This document shows positions 15,922 through 23,259 of a stretch of 64,000 nucleotides of DNA, piece after piece. Location of the stretch: contig NZ_JAJHPV010000022.1 of NCBI RefSeq assembly GCF_020831365.1, forward strand, positions 50,392 through 114,391, written 5' to 3'. The notes beneath the pieces are model-generated. The model was not told the DNA's origin and ran no database searches. It saw only the letters and a program-made list of their open reading frames with translations. Origin of the DNA: Massilia agrisoli. GTDB lineage: Bacteria > Pseudomonadota > Gammaproteobacteria > Burkholderiales > Burkholderiaceae_D. The first letter of the stretch is position 1; every line of letters starts with the position of its first letter. The position numbers and the translations under genes were made by a program.

Positions 15922-17151
15922 TCACGGCATCTGAAGCTGCCAGCTCAACTGCACCTGGCGGTTGTCATAGGCGAAAAAGCTGATGGTTTCCTTGTTGCGA
16001 ATGGCGCGCGCTTCCAGTTGCACCGACTGGGCCTTGGTCAACTGATAGGTCCAGGCGGCGCGCAGCACGTCGGTACGCTGGTCGCGCACGATGTCGATCA
16101 GGCCGGGCAGGTACATCTCGCTGCCGTTCCAGCGCTGGCGCGATGCCCCGATCTCGCCGATCAAGGCGTCGCCCAGCTTGCGCCGCGCCAGCAGGTTGAT
16201 GGCATAGCCGGCGCGGTCGCCGCCGGGACGCATGTCGCGCGCACGGTCGGTCTGGACGCCCAGGGTGGCGTTCGCATACCAGTCATCCTTGCGGTAGTTG
16301 AACTGGCCGCGCAGCTCGTAGGTGTCGGCGTTGAAGTTAGCCAGCGTCAGGTAGGCGGTATTGGTCACGCTTGCCAGCAGGTGGAACTGCATGCCGGCGG
16401 GCAGCGGCAGCGGGGGCGTGACACGGGCCTGCCCCTGCAGCTGGCGCTGGTAGAACTGGCCGCCCAGCCCCACCAGGCCAACCAGGCCAGTTGCGCGGAC
16501 GGTCCAGTCGCCCAGCCGGTACGGCACTTCCGCACCCAGGTACAGGGTGGCGCTGTCGTATTCGCTCAGCTTGTCGTTGCGGCGGCCCTGGAACTGGGCG
16601 AAACCGATCGTGCCGCCAGGCGCCAGCTCGCGCATATGGTCCGCCGTGACGACCGAGTACTGGTCGCTCTTGGGCAGGAACTCGGGCAGCAGGCGGTCGA
16701 GCGTGTCGACATTGACAAAAATGGGGTTGTTCGCGCCCTGGTTGACGTTGCGGTCATAGCCGCGCCCGAAGCTGACGGACGAGCTGCTCAGGCCCTGCCA
16801 TTTGTCGCAGCCGGTTTCGCGCGCCTCGGCGATCAGCGCCAGGATCCCGGGCGGCGGGTTAAACCGCGTTTCCACGATGGCGAACAGGCGTTCGGCCTCG
16901 TCGGTGCGGCCCAGGCTGCACTGGATCAGGGCCACTTCGAGGTAGGCGCCCGCATGCAGCGGCTCCTTTTCAATCACGCGCATCAGCGTTGCCGAGGCAT
17001 CGTTCTTGCGCCCTTCCGCAATCGACTGGAGGGCGCTTTCATACAGGCTCTGCACCTCCGACTCGGGAGGCGGCGCCTGCTGCGCGCCGGCAGGCGACGC
17101 GGCGAGCACGGCCAGCGCCAGGGCCAATGGCCTCAGGTAGGCGCGGGTCAT
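15922..17151 (-). CDS. TPR protein with C-terminal outer-membrane beta-barrel
   Basis: The 409-aa protein has a clear signal peptide ending near AGA-QQ (about residue 24) and a TPR region at about 33-110. A long stretch of alternating aromatic/hydrophobic residues (about 120-409) is typical of a beta-barrel; GRGYDRNVNQG at its start resembles the DUF560/Slam-type barrel opening. It should lie in the outer membrane with the TPR part in the periplasm. Its start overlaps the end of the cyclase gene by 4 nt, so the two are coupled. The cyclase and a divergent FecR protein make a likely functional trio. Slam activity on lipoproteins is not claimed; only the architecture is visible. Confidence 0.7.
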   Translation of the reverse strand: MTRAYLRPLALALAVLAASPAGAQQAPPPESEVQSLYESALQSIAEGRKNDASATLMRVIEKEPLHAGAYLEVALIQCSLGRTDEAERLFAIVETRFNPPPGILALIAEARETGCDKWQGLSSSSVSFGRGYDRNVNQGANNPIFVNVDTLDRLLPEFLPKSDQYSVVTADHMRELAPGGTIGFAQFQGRRNDKLSEYDSATLYLGAEVPYRLGDWTVRATGLVGLVGLGGQFYQRQLQGQARVTPPLPLPAGMQFHLLASVTNTAYLTLANFNADTYELRGQFNYRKDDWYANATLGVQTDRARDMRPGGDRAGYAINLLARRKLGDALIGEIGASRQRWNGSEMYLPGLIDIVRDQRTDVLRAAWTYQLTKAQSVQLEARAIRNKETISFFAYDNRQVQLSWQLQMP

Positions 17152-19127
17152 GCCGGCTGTCCGGTTGGCGGCATTTTCACAGCGTGTGTTACTGGATCCA
17201 TGCTTGGGTCGAACGTAAAGAGTGTTGTCGGGTTTTCCTTGCCGCGCAACAGGCGTTCGCCCAGCAGGATGAAACGGTGGCGGCTCGCGCGTTCCACTGC
17301 GCCCGGGCCGATGATGACTTCATGCGGATAATCGCGCGCGGCCTGCTCCAGCCGCGACGCGGTATTCACGCTGTCGCCGACGGCAGTATAAATGCTGCGG
17401 AACGAGGTGCCAAAGTCTCCCGCCATGGCCAGCCCGCTTTCGATACCGATGCGTACCCGCAGCGGCGCATGCCCGGCCAGGACGCGCGCGTCGCTGAGCA
17501 CGCCAACCCGGCGGACAATCTCGCGCGCGGCGTCGAGCGCGAGGTCGGCATGGCGTTCCATCGGCAACGGCGCCCCCCAGAATGCGACCAGGCCGTCGCC
17601 GGTGTATTTGTCGAGCGTGCCGTTGGCCTCGATGACCGGGCCGGTCAGGCAGTCGAGGAAGTCGCGGGTCAGGCGCGCGGCATCTTCCACCGGCAGCGAC
17701 TCGACATGGGATGTGTAGCCCTCCATGTCGGCAATCAGGGTGGTGACGTCAAGCTGGCGCGGCTGCAAGGGATCGTCGAGGTCGCTGCGAAGCAGCTCCT
17801 GCACCACCGCGGGGGCGACGTACTGGCGCAAGGTGTCGAGCAGGTGGCGCGAGCGGCGCTGTGTCAGCTGCCATTGATACGGTACGGCAAAAGCCAGCAG
17901 GAACAGGTTGCTTGCCAGCGGCCCGGTGGTGGAAAAATCAGGATCGTGGCGGCTGGCGAAATAGGCTACCGCCAGCCAGCAGGCCGACATGGCCCCCAGC
18001 AGGCCCACGCTAAACACCGCCGACAGGCGCGGGAATGCGTATGTGGCGAGCAGCGCGGACGCGAGCGAAAACAGCAGTGCCAGCACGGCGCCGGGCCACG
18101 GCGCGGGCGCCACGCCTTGCTGCAGGTCGAGCAGGGTCGTCAGCATGGCCGCCTGCACGCCCAGGCCCGGCCGGATGCTGCCGAGCGGCGTGGCGACGCG
18201 GTCACCCTGGCCCAGCGAGGACGAACCGATCAGCACCAAGCGGCCCGACAGGCTGCCCGGATCGACTTCCTGGCGCAGGATTTCGGCCGCCGTGACGACC
18301 GTATAGGCTGGCCAGTCGCGGGTAAACGACACTCGCATCATGTCCGTGGATGGGAGTGCAAGCGGCGCGCCGCCGCTGCAGCAGTTGAGCAGGGCGAGCG
18401 ACAGCGCGGGATAGACGCGGCCTTCGAAACGGGTTTGCAGCGGCACCCGGCGCAGGACGCCGTCGGGGTCGGGGATAAAGCCGATATTGCCTACCTTGGG
18501 CGCGCGCGCCAGGCCGGCGTGGTTGGCGATATAGCCGGTCGCCGGTACGGCGGCCTGCGCCGCGGCGCCCGCTGTTGCGCCGGCAAGGACGCCAAGACGC
18601 AGCGGCTCGGGGCGGTTCGGCTGGAAGTCGAAGGCCTGGGCCAGCACCACCGGTCCGTGTTGCGCAAGCAAGGCCAGGCGGGTGTCGCCATTGGCGTCGG
18701 CCGCCTCCGGCATCAGGATGTCGAGCGCCACGCCGCGCGCACCGTACTCGGTGAGCAATGTTTCGACCAGCTCGGCGATGCGCTCGCGCGGCCATGGCCA
18801 CGGCCCCAGCCTGGCAGTACTGGTTTCATCGATGTCCACGACCAGGATGCGCGGCTCCGGGGCATCGCTTTTCTGGACCTTGAGGAAAACGTCGCGCAGC
18901 CATTCGTTGCCGAAAAACGACACCGCCGGGGCAGGGCCCCACTGCGACCACACGGTCAGCAAGATGGCGGCAGCGGCGATCGCGGCGCGGATCAGCTCCG
19001 GCGGCAAATGGAACAATCGGCGCGACGCCACGGAGCGGAGGAAGGAGACAGGCACGCCAGCCGGAGAAGTGCAGAGCACTTGTTGGAAATAAACATGAAG
19101 TATATCGCGTCGGCGGTGGTGCAACAC
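17148..19127 (-). CDS. CHASE2-domain class III adenylate cyclase
   Basis: Up to 659 aa from a GTG at 19127; GTG codons at 19079 and 19055 are alternatives, and the first membrane segment (about residue 47-62) favours a later start. A periplasmic CHASE2 domain (about 70-335) is followed by three membrane segments (about 343-418) and a class III cyclase domain (about 458-640). Metal-binding Asp467 (ADMEGY) and Asp511 (TGDGLVAFW) are present. Lys507 and Asp585 match the adenine-selecting pair of adenylate cyclases, and Asn588/Arg592 (NTASR) the transition-state residues. It should make cAMP in the cytoplasm in response to a periplasmic signal. It overlaps the TPR/barrel gene and diverges from fecR. 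Confidence 0.9.
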   Translation of the reverse strand: MLHHRRRDILHVYFQQVLCTSPAGVPVSFLRSVASRRLFHLPPELIRAAIAAAAILLTVWSQWGPAPAVSFFGNEWLRDVFLKVQKSDAPEPRILVVDIDETSTARLGPWPWPRERIAELVETLLTEYGARGVALDILMPEAADANGDTRLALLAQHGPVVLAQAFDFQPNRPEPLRLGVLAGATAGAAAQAAVPATGYIANHAGLARAPKVGNIGFIPDPDGVLRRVPLQTRFEGRVYPALSLALLNCCSGGAPLALPSTDMMRVSFTRDWPAYTVVTAAEILRQEVDPGSLSGRLVLIGSSSLGQGDRVATPLGSIRPGLGVQAAMLTTLLDLQQGVAPAPWPGAVLALLFSLASALLATYAFPRLSAVFSVGLLGAMSACWLAVAYFASRHDPDFSTTGPLASNLFLLAFAVPYQWQLTQRRSRHLLDTLRQYVAPAVVQELLRSDLDDPLQPRQLDVTTLIADMEGYTSHVESLPVEDAARLTRDFLDCLTGPVIEANGTLDKYTGDGLVAFWGAPLPMERHADLALDAAREIVRRVGVLSDARVLAGHAPLRVRIGIESGLAMAGDFGTSFRSIYTAVGDSVNTASRLEQAARDYPHEVIIGPGAVERASRHRFILLGERLLRGKENPTTLFTFDPSMDPVTHAVKMPPTGQPA

Positions 19128-19178
19128 GGTTTGCTACAAAATGTAACTCGGCAATATTAGGGTTGGTTTGCGATAAAA

Positions 19179-19194
19179 TGTGATGGCGGTCACG
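19179..19194 (+). promoter_or_regulatory. CRP-type binding site upstream of fecR-domain gene
   Basis: TGTGATGGCGGTCACG matches the CRP consensus TGTGA-N6-TCACA at 9 of 10 positions. A GATAAT hexamer at 19216-19221 lies exactly 29.5 bp from the site centre to its first base, the spacing of a class II CRP promoter (centre at -41.5, start near 19228). Being near-symmetric and in a divergent gap, it could also affect the cyclase operon. Confidence 0.75.
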
Positions 19195-19241
19195 TCTATC
19201 CTGGTCGCATGACGGGATAATCGGGGGAAAAGGGGAAAACC

Positions 19242-20600
19242 ATGTTGCGAAATCTATCTGTCTTGGCAGCACTCGTGCTGTGCAGTAACCTGGCGTTTGC
19301 CGCCGAGGCGGGGAAGGTCATCTTTGTTGCCGGTAAGGCGAGCATCGCCGACAGCCCGGTAGCAGAAGGCCAGGCTGTGCAGGAGGGCCAGATGCTGACG
19401 ACAGGGCCCGACGGGTTTATCTATGTCAAGACCATCGACAGCGGGCTGTTCATCCTCCGCCCCAACACCCGCGCCCGTATCGTTTCCTATCACGTCGACG
19501 CGAACAACCCGGCCAATACCCGGATCAAGCTCGACCTGTTGAGCGGGGTAGCGCGCAGCCGTTCGGGCAACGCCGTCAAGCTGGCCCGCCAGAATTTCCG
19601 CTTTAACACCCCGGTCGCGGCCATTGGCGTGCGCGGCACCGATTTCACCGTATTTACCGACCAGGATACCTCGCGCGTCGCCGTCATCTCCGGCGGCGTG
19701 GTCGTGAGCGGTTTCGCCGGCGGTTGCCGCCCGGATGGCATCGGGCCGTGCGAAGGCAGCACCAGCCGCGAGTTGTCAGCGACCCAGCAAGGACAATTGT
19801 TGGTAGTCAAACGTGGCAAGGCCGCCCCCGTGCTGGTGGAAGGCACCCTGTCGACCGATCCGTCCGCTGCCCCGCATCCGGACGAACCGGTCAGCCAGAC
19901 CGGTGGCAAGAGCAGCAACTCGGTGGTCGGCGTGAGCCAGAACCTCGATCCGCAAAAGAGTGAATCGCTGCGCCAGGCCAGCAACCAGCAGCCTCCTGTC
20001 GTGCCGACCGTGCCGCCAGTAATGCCCGACACGGGCGTGATTGATATTCCTGCGCCTCCCCCTGTCGTCGCGCCCAGCTTGCCTGAGCGCTCGATCGTCT
20101 GGGGACGCTGGCAGCGCCTGATGGCCCAGACGGCGAAAATCAACCTGGCAACCGAGCAGGCCAAGTCCGAACTGCTGGCTGTGAATGGCAACTATGCGTT
20201 GTTCCGCACCCCCGGAAAAGACTATGTGGCGCCGGAAAAGGGCAGCATCGGGTTCGCGCTGCACGACAGCGAGGCGTTTATATATAGTGATGTCGGGAGC
20301 AAGCGCACGGTGTCGTCGGCCATGGTCACCAACGGCAAGCTGAATGTGGATTTTGGCACGCGCAGTTTCAAGACCTCGGTCGATGTGCACAATCGCCTTG
20401 AGAAGTTCAGCCTGGTCGGCGCGGGCTCGATCGGCACGGACGGCCGCATGCATGGCGACCTGGCCCAGTCGCAACTTGGCGTGATGAATATCCAGGGCCT
20501 GCTCAGCAACGAAGTCGAGGGGGGCGCTGCCGCCTATATATTCGATGCCCGCCTTGATAATGTGCGCACGGTAAATGGCGTGACGTATTGGCGAAAATAG
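19242..20600 (+). CDS. FecR-domain periplasmic protein
   Basis: The 452-aa protein has a signal peptide cleaved near AFA-AE (residue 20). The FecR domain spans about 25-165: VAEGQAVQEGQMLTTGPDG, LRPNTRARI, LLSGVARS, NFRFNTPVAAIGVRGTDF. A proline-rich linker (about 240-285) and a C-terminal domain without a recognised family follow. Unlike classical FecR it has no cytoplasmic anti-sigma segment and no sigma factor is nearby, so it is a secreted FecR-domain protein, probably a periplasmic sensor or scaffold. It diverges from the CHASE2 cyclase, sits behind a CRP-type site, and ends before a strong terminator. Confidence 0.88.
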   Translation: MLRNLSVLAALVLCSNLAFAAEAGKVIFVAGKASIADSPVAEGQAVQEGQMLTTGPDGFIYVKTIDSGLFILRPNTRARIVSYHVDANNPANTRIKLDLLSGVARSRSGNAVKLARQNFRFNTPVAAIGVRGTDFTVFTDQDTSRVAVISGGVVVSGFAGGCRPDGIGPCEGSTSRELSATQQGQLLVVKRGKAAPVLVEGTLSTDPSAAPHPDEPVSQTGGKSSNSVVGVSQNLDPQKSESLRQASNQQPPVVPTVPPVMPDTGVIDIPAPPPVVAPSLPERSIVWGRWQRLMAQTAKINLATEQAKSELLAVNGNYALFRTPGKDYVAPEKGSIGFALHDSEAFIYSDVGSKRTVSSAMVTNGKLNVDFGTRSFKTSVDVHNRLEKFSLVGAGSIGTDGRMHGDLAQSQLGVMNIQGLLSNEVEGGAAAYIFDARLDNVRTVNGVTYWRK

Positions 20601-20623
20601 GCGTTTTCGGCGCTTATAGAATG

Positions 20624-20649
20624 ATCCCCGGCATGTCCGGGGATTTTTT
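20624..20649 (+). terminator. Rho-independent terminator after fecR-domain gene
   Basis: A GC-rich stem ATCCCCGG/CCGGGGAT with a short CATGT loop is followed by a run of eight T. It lies 24 nt after the stop at 20600. Confidence 0.9.
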
Positions 20650-20899
20650 TTGTGGTTTTCACGCGAAATACGATGGAGAAGCCGAAACTAATTTGTTTCA
20701 GTTTGTAAGTCACCAAATGTAGCGCAGCTGCTGGAAACCCATGCTGAAGCAGGATCGCGCGCTTGATTGCATGCCAGGCACACGGGTTTTCACTCTGGGG
20801 AAGGGGCAAAGTCTTGCATTCTGGGAAATCTTCTCTGATAATAAGCGCCCAATGTTTTTAGTTGTTTTACAGAAAAATTTGATTGAAGTTGTTGTTCTT

Positions 20900-20915
20900 T
20901 GTGATGGCTGTCACA
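20900..20915 (+). promoter_or_regulatory. Perfect CRP-type site upstream of DUF4214 surface-protein gene
   Basis: TGTGATGGCTGTCACA matches TGTGA-N6-TCACA at all ten conserved positions. Its centre is 117 bp upstream of the ATG at 21025. A weak -10 candidate (CATGAT, 20938-20943) lies near class II spacing. The spacer TGGCTG resembles the TGGCGG spacer of the site at 19179. Confidence 0.8.
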
Positions 20916-21024
20916 TTATGATGCCAATGGCTTCTGTCATGATTCGGGACGTTGGGCTGCAGGTCACATCCGTGTAGCTGCAATATTAAACTTATCGATC
21001 GTTTGATCTACTCAGGAGCACTAA

Positions 21025-22992
21025 ATGGCAACTACTTATCACACCGAAATCCAGAAGCTGTACGTCGCTTACTTCAACCGTCCTGCAGATCCAGGCGGCC
21101 TGGCGTTCTGGGAAGGCGTTGTTGAAGCCGCTAACGGCAGCACCACCGCTGTTGCTGCAGCCTTCGCCGCTTCGGCAGAGTACCAGGCAGAATACGCTGG
21201 CATGTCGACCGCCGACATCATCAACCAGATCTACATCAACCTGTTCGGCCGTTCGGCAGAGCCAACCGGCCTGGCATTCTGGGCAAACGCTGTTGCTAAC
21301 GGTGCAGTCACCATCGACACCGCAGTAACCACCATCGCAGCTGGCGCACAAGGCACCGACAAAGTTGCTTTCGACAGCAAAGTTACCTACGCTTCGGCAT
21401 TCACCGCTGCTCTGGACACCCCAGCAGAACAAGCTGGCTACGCTGGCGAATTCGCTAACGACGCAGCTAAAGCAATCGTTGCTGGCATCAAGACCGCAGC
21501 TCAGCTGACCGCAGCACTGGTTCCAGCAACCCTGGCAGCATCGGTTGCTGCAGTGATCGACGCATCGGTACCATTCACCCTGGCCGGTGGCCTGGCTGCT
21601 CTGGACGCTGCAAACACCGCACGCGCTGAATTCCTGGAAGAAATCGAACTGGATGCAGCCGGCGTTGCAACCGCTGTGACCGACGCAGAACTCGCACTGG
21701 ACGTTCTGATCGACGACGCTGATACCGTCGCTGACGAAGTCTACGTTGATGCTACCCCAGCAATCGCTGCTGCAATGCTGTCGGACGAAATCGAAGAGCG
21801 CGCTGAAGTCCTGGCAGGTGCTCAGGAAGACTACGACGCAGCCGTTACCGCTGCTGCTGCAGTCAAGGGCCTGACCACCGCGATCGCTAACATGACCGCT
21901 GCTGAAACCAACCTGGAAGCAATGGTTGAAGCTCAGGTCGAAGCAGAAGCCAACCTGGCAGCTGCCCTGGCATCGTACGAAGTCAAGACCTCGACCGACG
22001 TGACCATCACCGCTGACGGCGAAGTCGCTGGCGTTATCGTTCTGGACGAAGACGGCGTACTGGTCCTGGCTGACGACATCACCGAAACCACCAACCCAGG
22101 CGTTACCGCCCTGCTGGCCGCTATCGTTGCTAAGCAAAGCGCTGACCTGGAAGTTGCTGGCGCCGAGCAAGCTGTCTTCGAAACCACCCTGATCGTTGAC
22201 GTGATCGACCTCACCGCAGGCGCAGGCACCACCGCGCTGGCAGCAGTTGGCGCAGCGATGACCGTGGTTGTTCCAGTGTCGGCTGCTAAGCCAACCGGCG
22301 TGGAAATCATCACCGAAATCAATGCTCTGACCGCTATCGCAGAAGCCAAGCGCGCTCTGTCGGATGCTACCCCGGCCGACGTGGCCCTGGACGCTGAAGC
22401 TGACACCGCAGAAGCTAACCTGGCTGGCTTCCTGACCAAGGTAAGCGATTTCCAGGCTGCTGACGCCGATCTGAAGGCACAGGCTGTTGTCGATACCGCT
22501 GATCTGGTGGCTGACGCTGCTGACGCAGTTGAAGCTCTGGACGAAGCAATTGCTGACCTGGCAGAAGCGACCGCAGTTGCTGCACAACTGAAAGCACTGG
22601 ACGACGCAATCGTTGACGCTAAAGCTGAGTTCACCGAAGCCAAGCTGCAACTGCCAGTTGACCTGACCGCATTCGTTGCTGCAACCGCAGGTTCGGACAT
22701 CTACCTGGCCGGCGACGTAGCTACCAGCACCGTTGTTGGTTTCGGCGACCTGGGCACCGACTCGCTGTTCATCGGCAGCCAGTACACCCTGAACACCACC
22801 GGCGACCTGACCAAAGGCAACAACGCAGTTCTGGAAGCCTTCATGGTTCAGAGCGGCACCAGCGTCAAGGTCTACCTGGAAACCGAAGTGTACGGTTCGG
22901 ACACCGCAGCAGTTGCAGAGCAGGTCATCACCCTGACCGGCATCACCGTTGCTGAACTGACCCTGGCTAACGGCATCATCACCGCTGCTTAA
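21025..22992 (+). CDS. Alanine-rich DUF4214 secreted surface (S-layer-like) protein
   Basis: This 655-aa protein has no signal peptide. Two DUF4214 units lie at about 7-125 (LYVAYFNRPADPGGLAFW ... ASAEYQAEY, then IYINLFGRSAEPTGLAFW). A long Ala/Val/Asp-rich helical region (about 130-550) follows, and a C-terminal beta-type part (about 560-655) ends in hydrophobic residues, as in type I secretion substrates. RTX nonapeptides are absent. The adjacent PrtD-HlyD-TolC operon makes type I export very likely, and size, composition and context suggest a surface layer. Codon use is extreme: Ala mostly GCA/GCT and Val GTT, against GCC/GCG and GTC/GTG in neighbours, as expected for a very highly expressed gene. 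AGGAG precedes the ATG. Confidence 0.82.
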   Translation: MATTYHTEIQKLYVAYFNRPADPGGLAFWEGVVEAANGSTTAVAAAFAASAEYQAEYAGMSTADIINQIYINLFGRSAEPTGLAFWANAVANGAVTIDTAVTTIAAGAQGTDKVAFDSKVTYASAFTAALDTPAEQAGYAGEFANDAAKAIVAGIKTAAQLTAALVPATLAASVAAVIDASVPFTLAGGLAALDAANTARAEFLEEIELDAAGVATAVTDAELALDVLIDDADTVADEVYVDATPAIAAAMLSDEIEERAEVLAGAQEDYDAAVTAAAAVKGLTTAIANMTAAETNLEAMVEAQVEAEANLAAALASYEVKTSTDVTITADGEVAGVIVLDEDGVLVLADDITETTNPGVTALLAAIVAKQSADLEVAGAEQAVFETTLIVDVIDLTAGAGTTALAAVGAAMTVVVPVSAAKPTGVEIITEINALTAIAEAKRALSDATPADVALDAEADTAEANLAGFLTKVSDFQAADADLKAQAVVDTADLVADAADAVEALDEAIADLAEATAVAAQLKALDDAIVDAKAEFTEAKLQLPVDLTAFVAATAGSDIYLAGDVATSTVVGFGDLGTDSLFIGSQYTLNTTGDLTKGNNAVLEAFMVQSGTSVKVYLETEVYGSDTAAVAEQVITLTGITVAELTLANGIITAA

Positions 22993-23040
22993 TAGCTGAC
23001 CTCATAAGCCCCCGGCCTGCCGGGGTGCTTCAGGCAAAAA

Positions 23041-23070
23041 ACCCCGCTACCGCAAGGTAGCGGGGTTTTT
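23041..23070 (+). terminator. Strong rho-independent terminator after DUF4214 gene
   Basis: An 11-bp perfect stem (ACCCCGCTACC/GGTAGCGGGGT) with a GCAA tetraloop is followed by five T. A smaller stem CCCCGG/CCGGGG at about 23010-23026 precedes it. Confidence 0.93.
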
Positions 23071-23128
23071 CCGTTTACACGGCCGGCGCGTGGCCGGAAC
23101 GCGACAGAAGTACCGGAAGTTCAAAATT

Positions 23129-23144
23129 TGTGACGTGCATCACA
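23129..23144 (+). promoter_or_regulatory. Perfect CRP-type site upstream of type I secretion operon
   Basis: TGTGACGTGCATCACA matches the CRP consensus at all ten conserved positions. A -10-like GATAAT (23164-23169) or TAATGT (23166-23171) follows at class II spacing, predicting a start near 23177 and a leader of about 80 nt. Confidence 0.82.
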
Positions 23145-23259
23145 TTTTCCGAAGGTTTTGAGCGATAATGTCTGCGCATCACTTTCTCCTGTAGCATCGT
23201 TCTCTGTCATTGAACGGATAGCCGAGCCATGCTCGTTCTCATAGTTGCCACGCAAGCAC

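Larger units (their letters stand above)
20601..21024. other. Regulatory gap between fecR-domain gene and DUF4214 gene
   Basis: This 424-bp AT-richer stretch holds the fecR terminator, a perfect CRP-type site and the leader of the surface-protein gene with AGGAG at about 21014. A short reading frame across 20741-20977 has no ribosome site or family signal and covers the CRP site, so it is not called as a gene. Confidence 0.6.

Noticed and set aside
20741..20977. Possible 78-codon gene upstream of the DUF4214 gene
   Set aside because: No ribosome site, no family likeness, and it spans the perfect CRP-type site; more likely a chance frame in a promoter region.
20992..22650. Antisense Cys/Ser-rich 552-codon frame over the surface-protein gene
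   Set aside because: It arises from the repetitive GCA/GCT codon use of the sense gene and has no start signals or family likeness.
21025..22992. Foreign origin of the surface-protein gene from its unusual base use
   Set aside because: The bias is highly uniform and fits translational selection; flanking genes and CRP site tie it to the local system.
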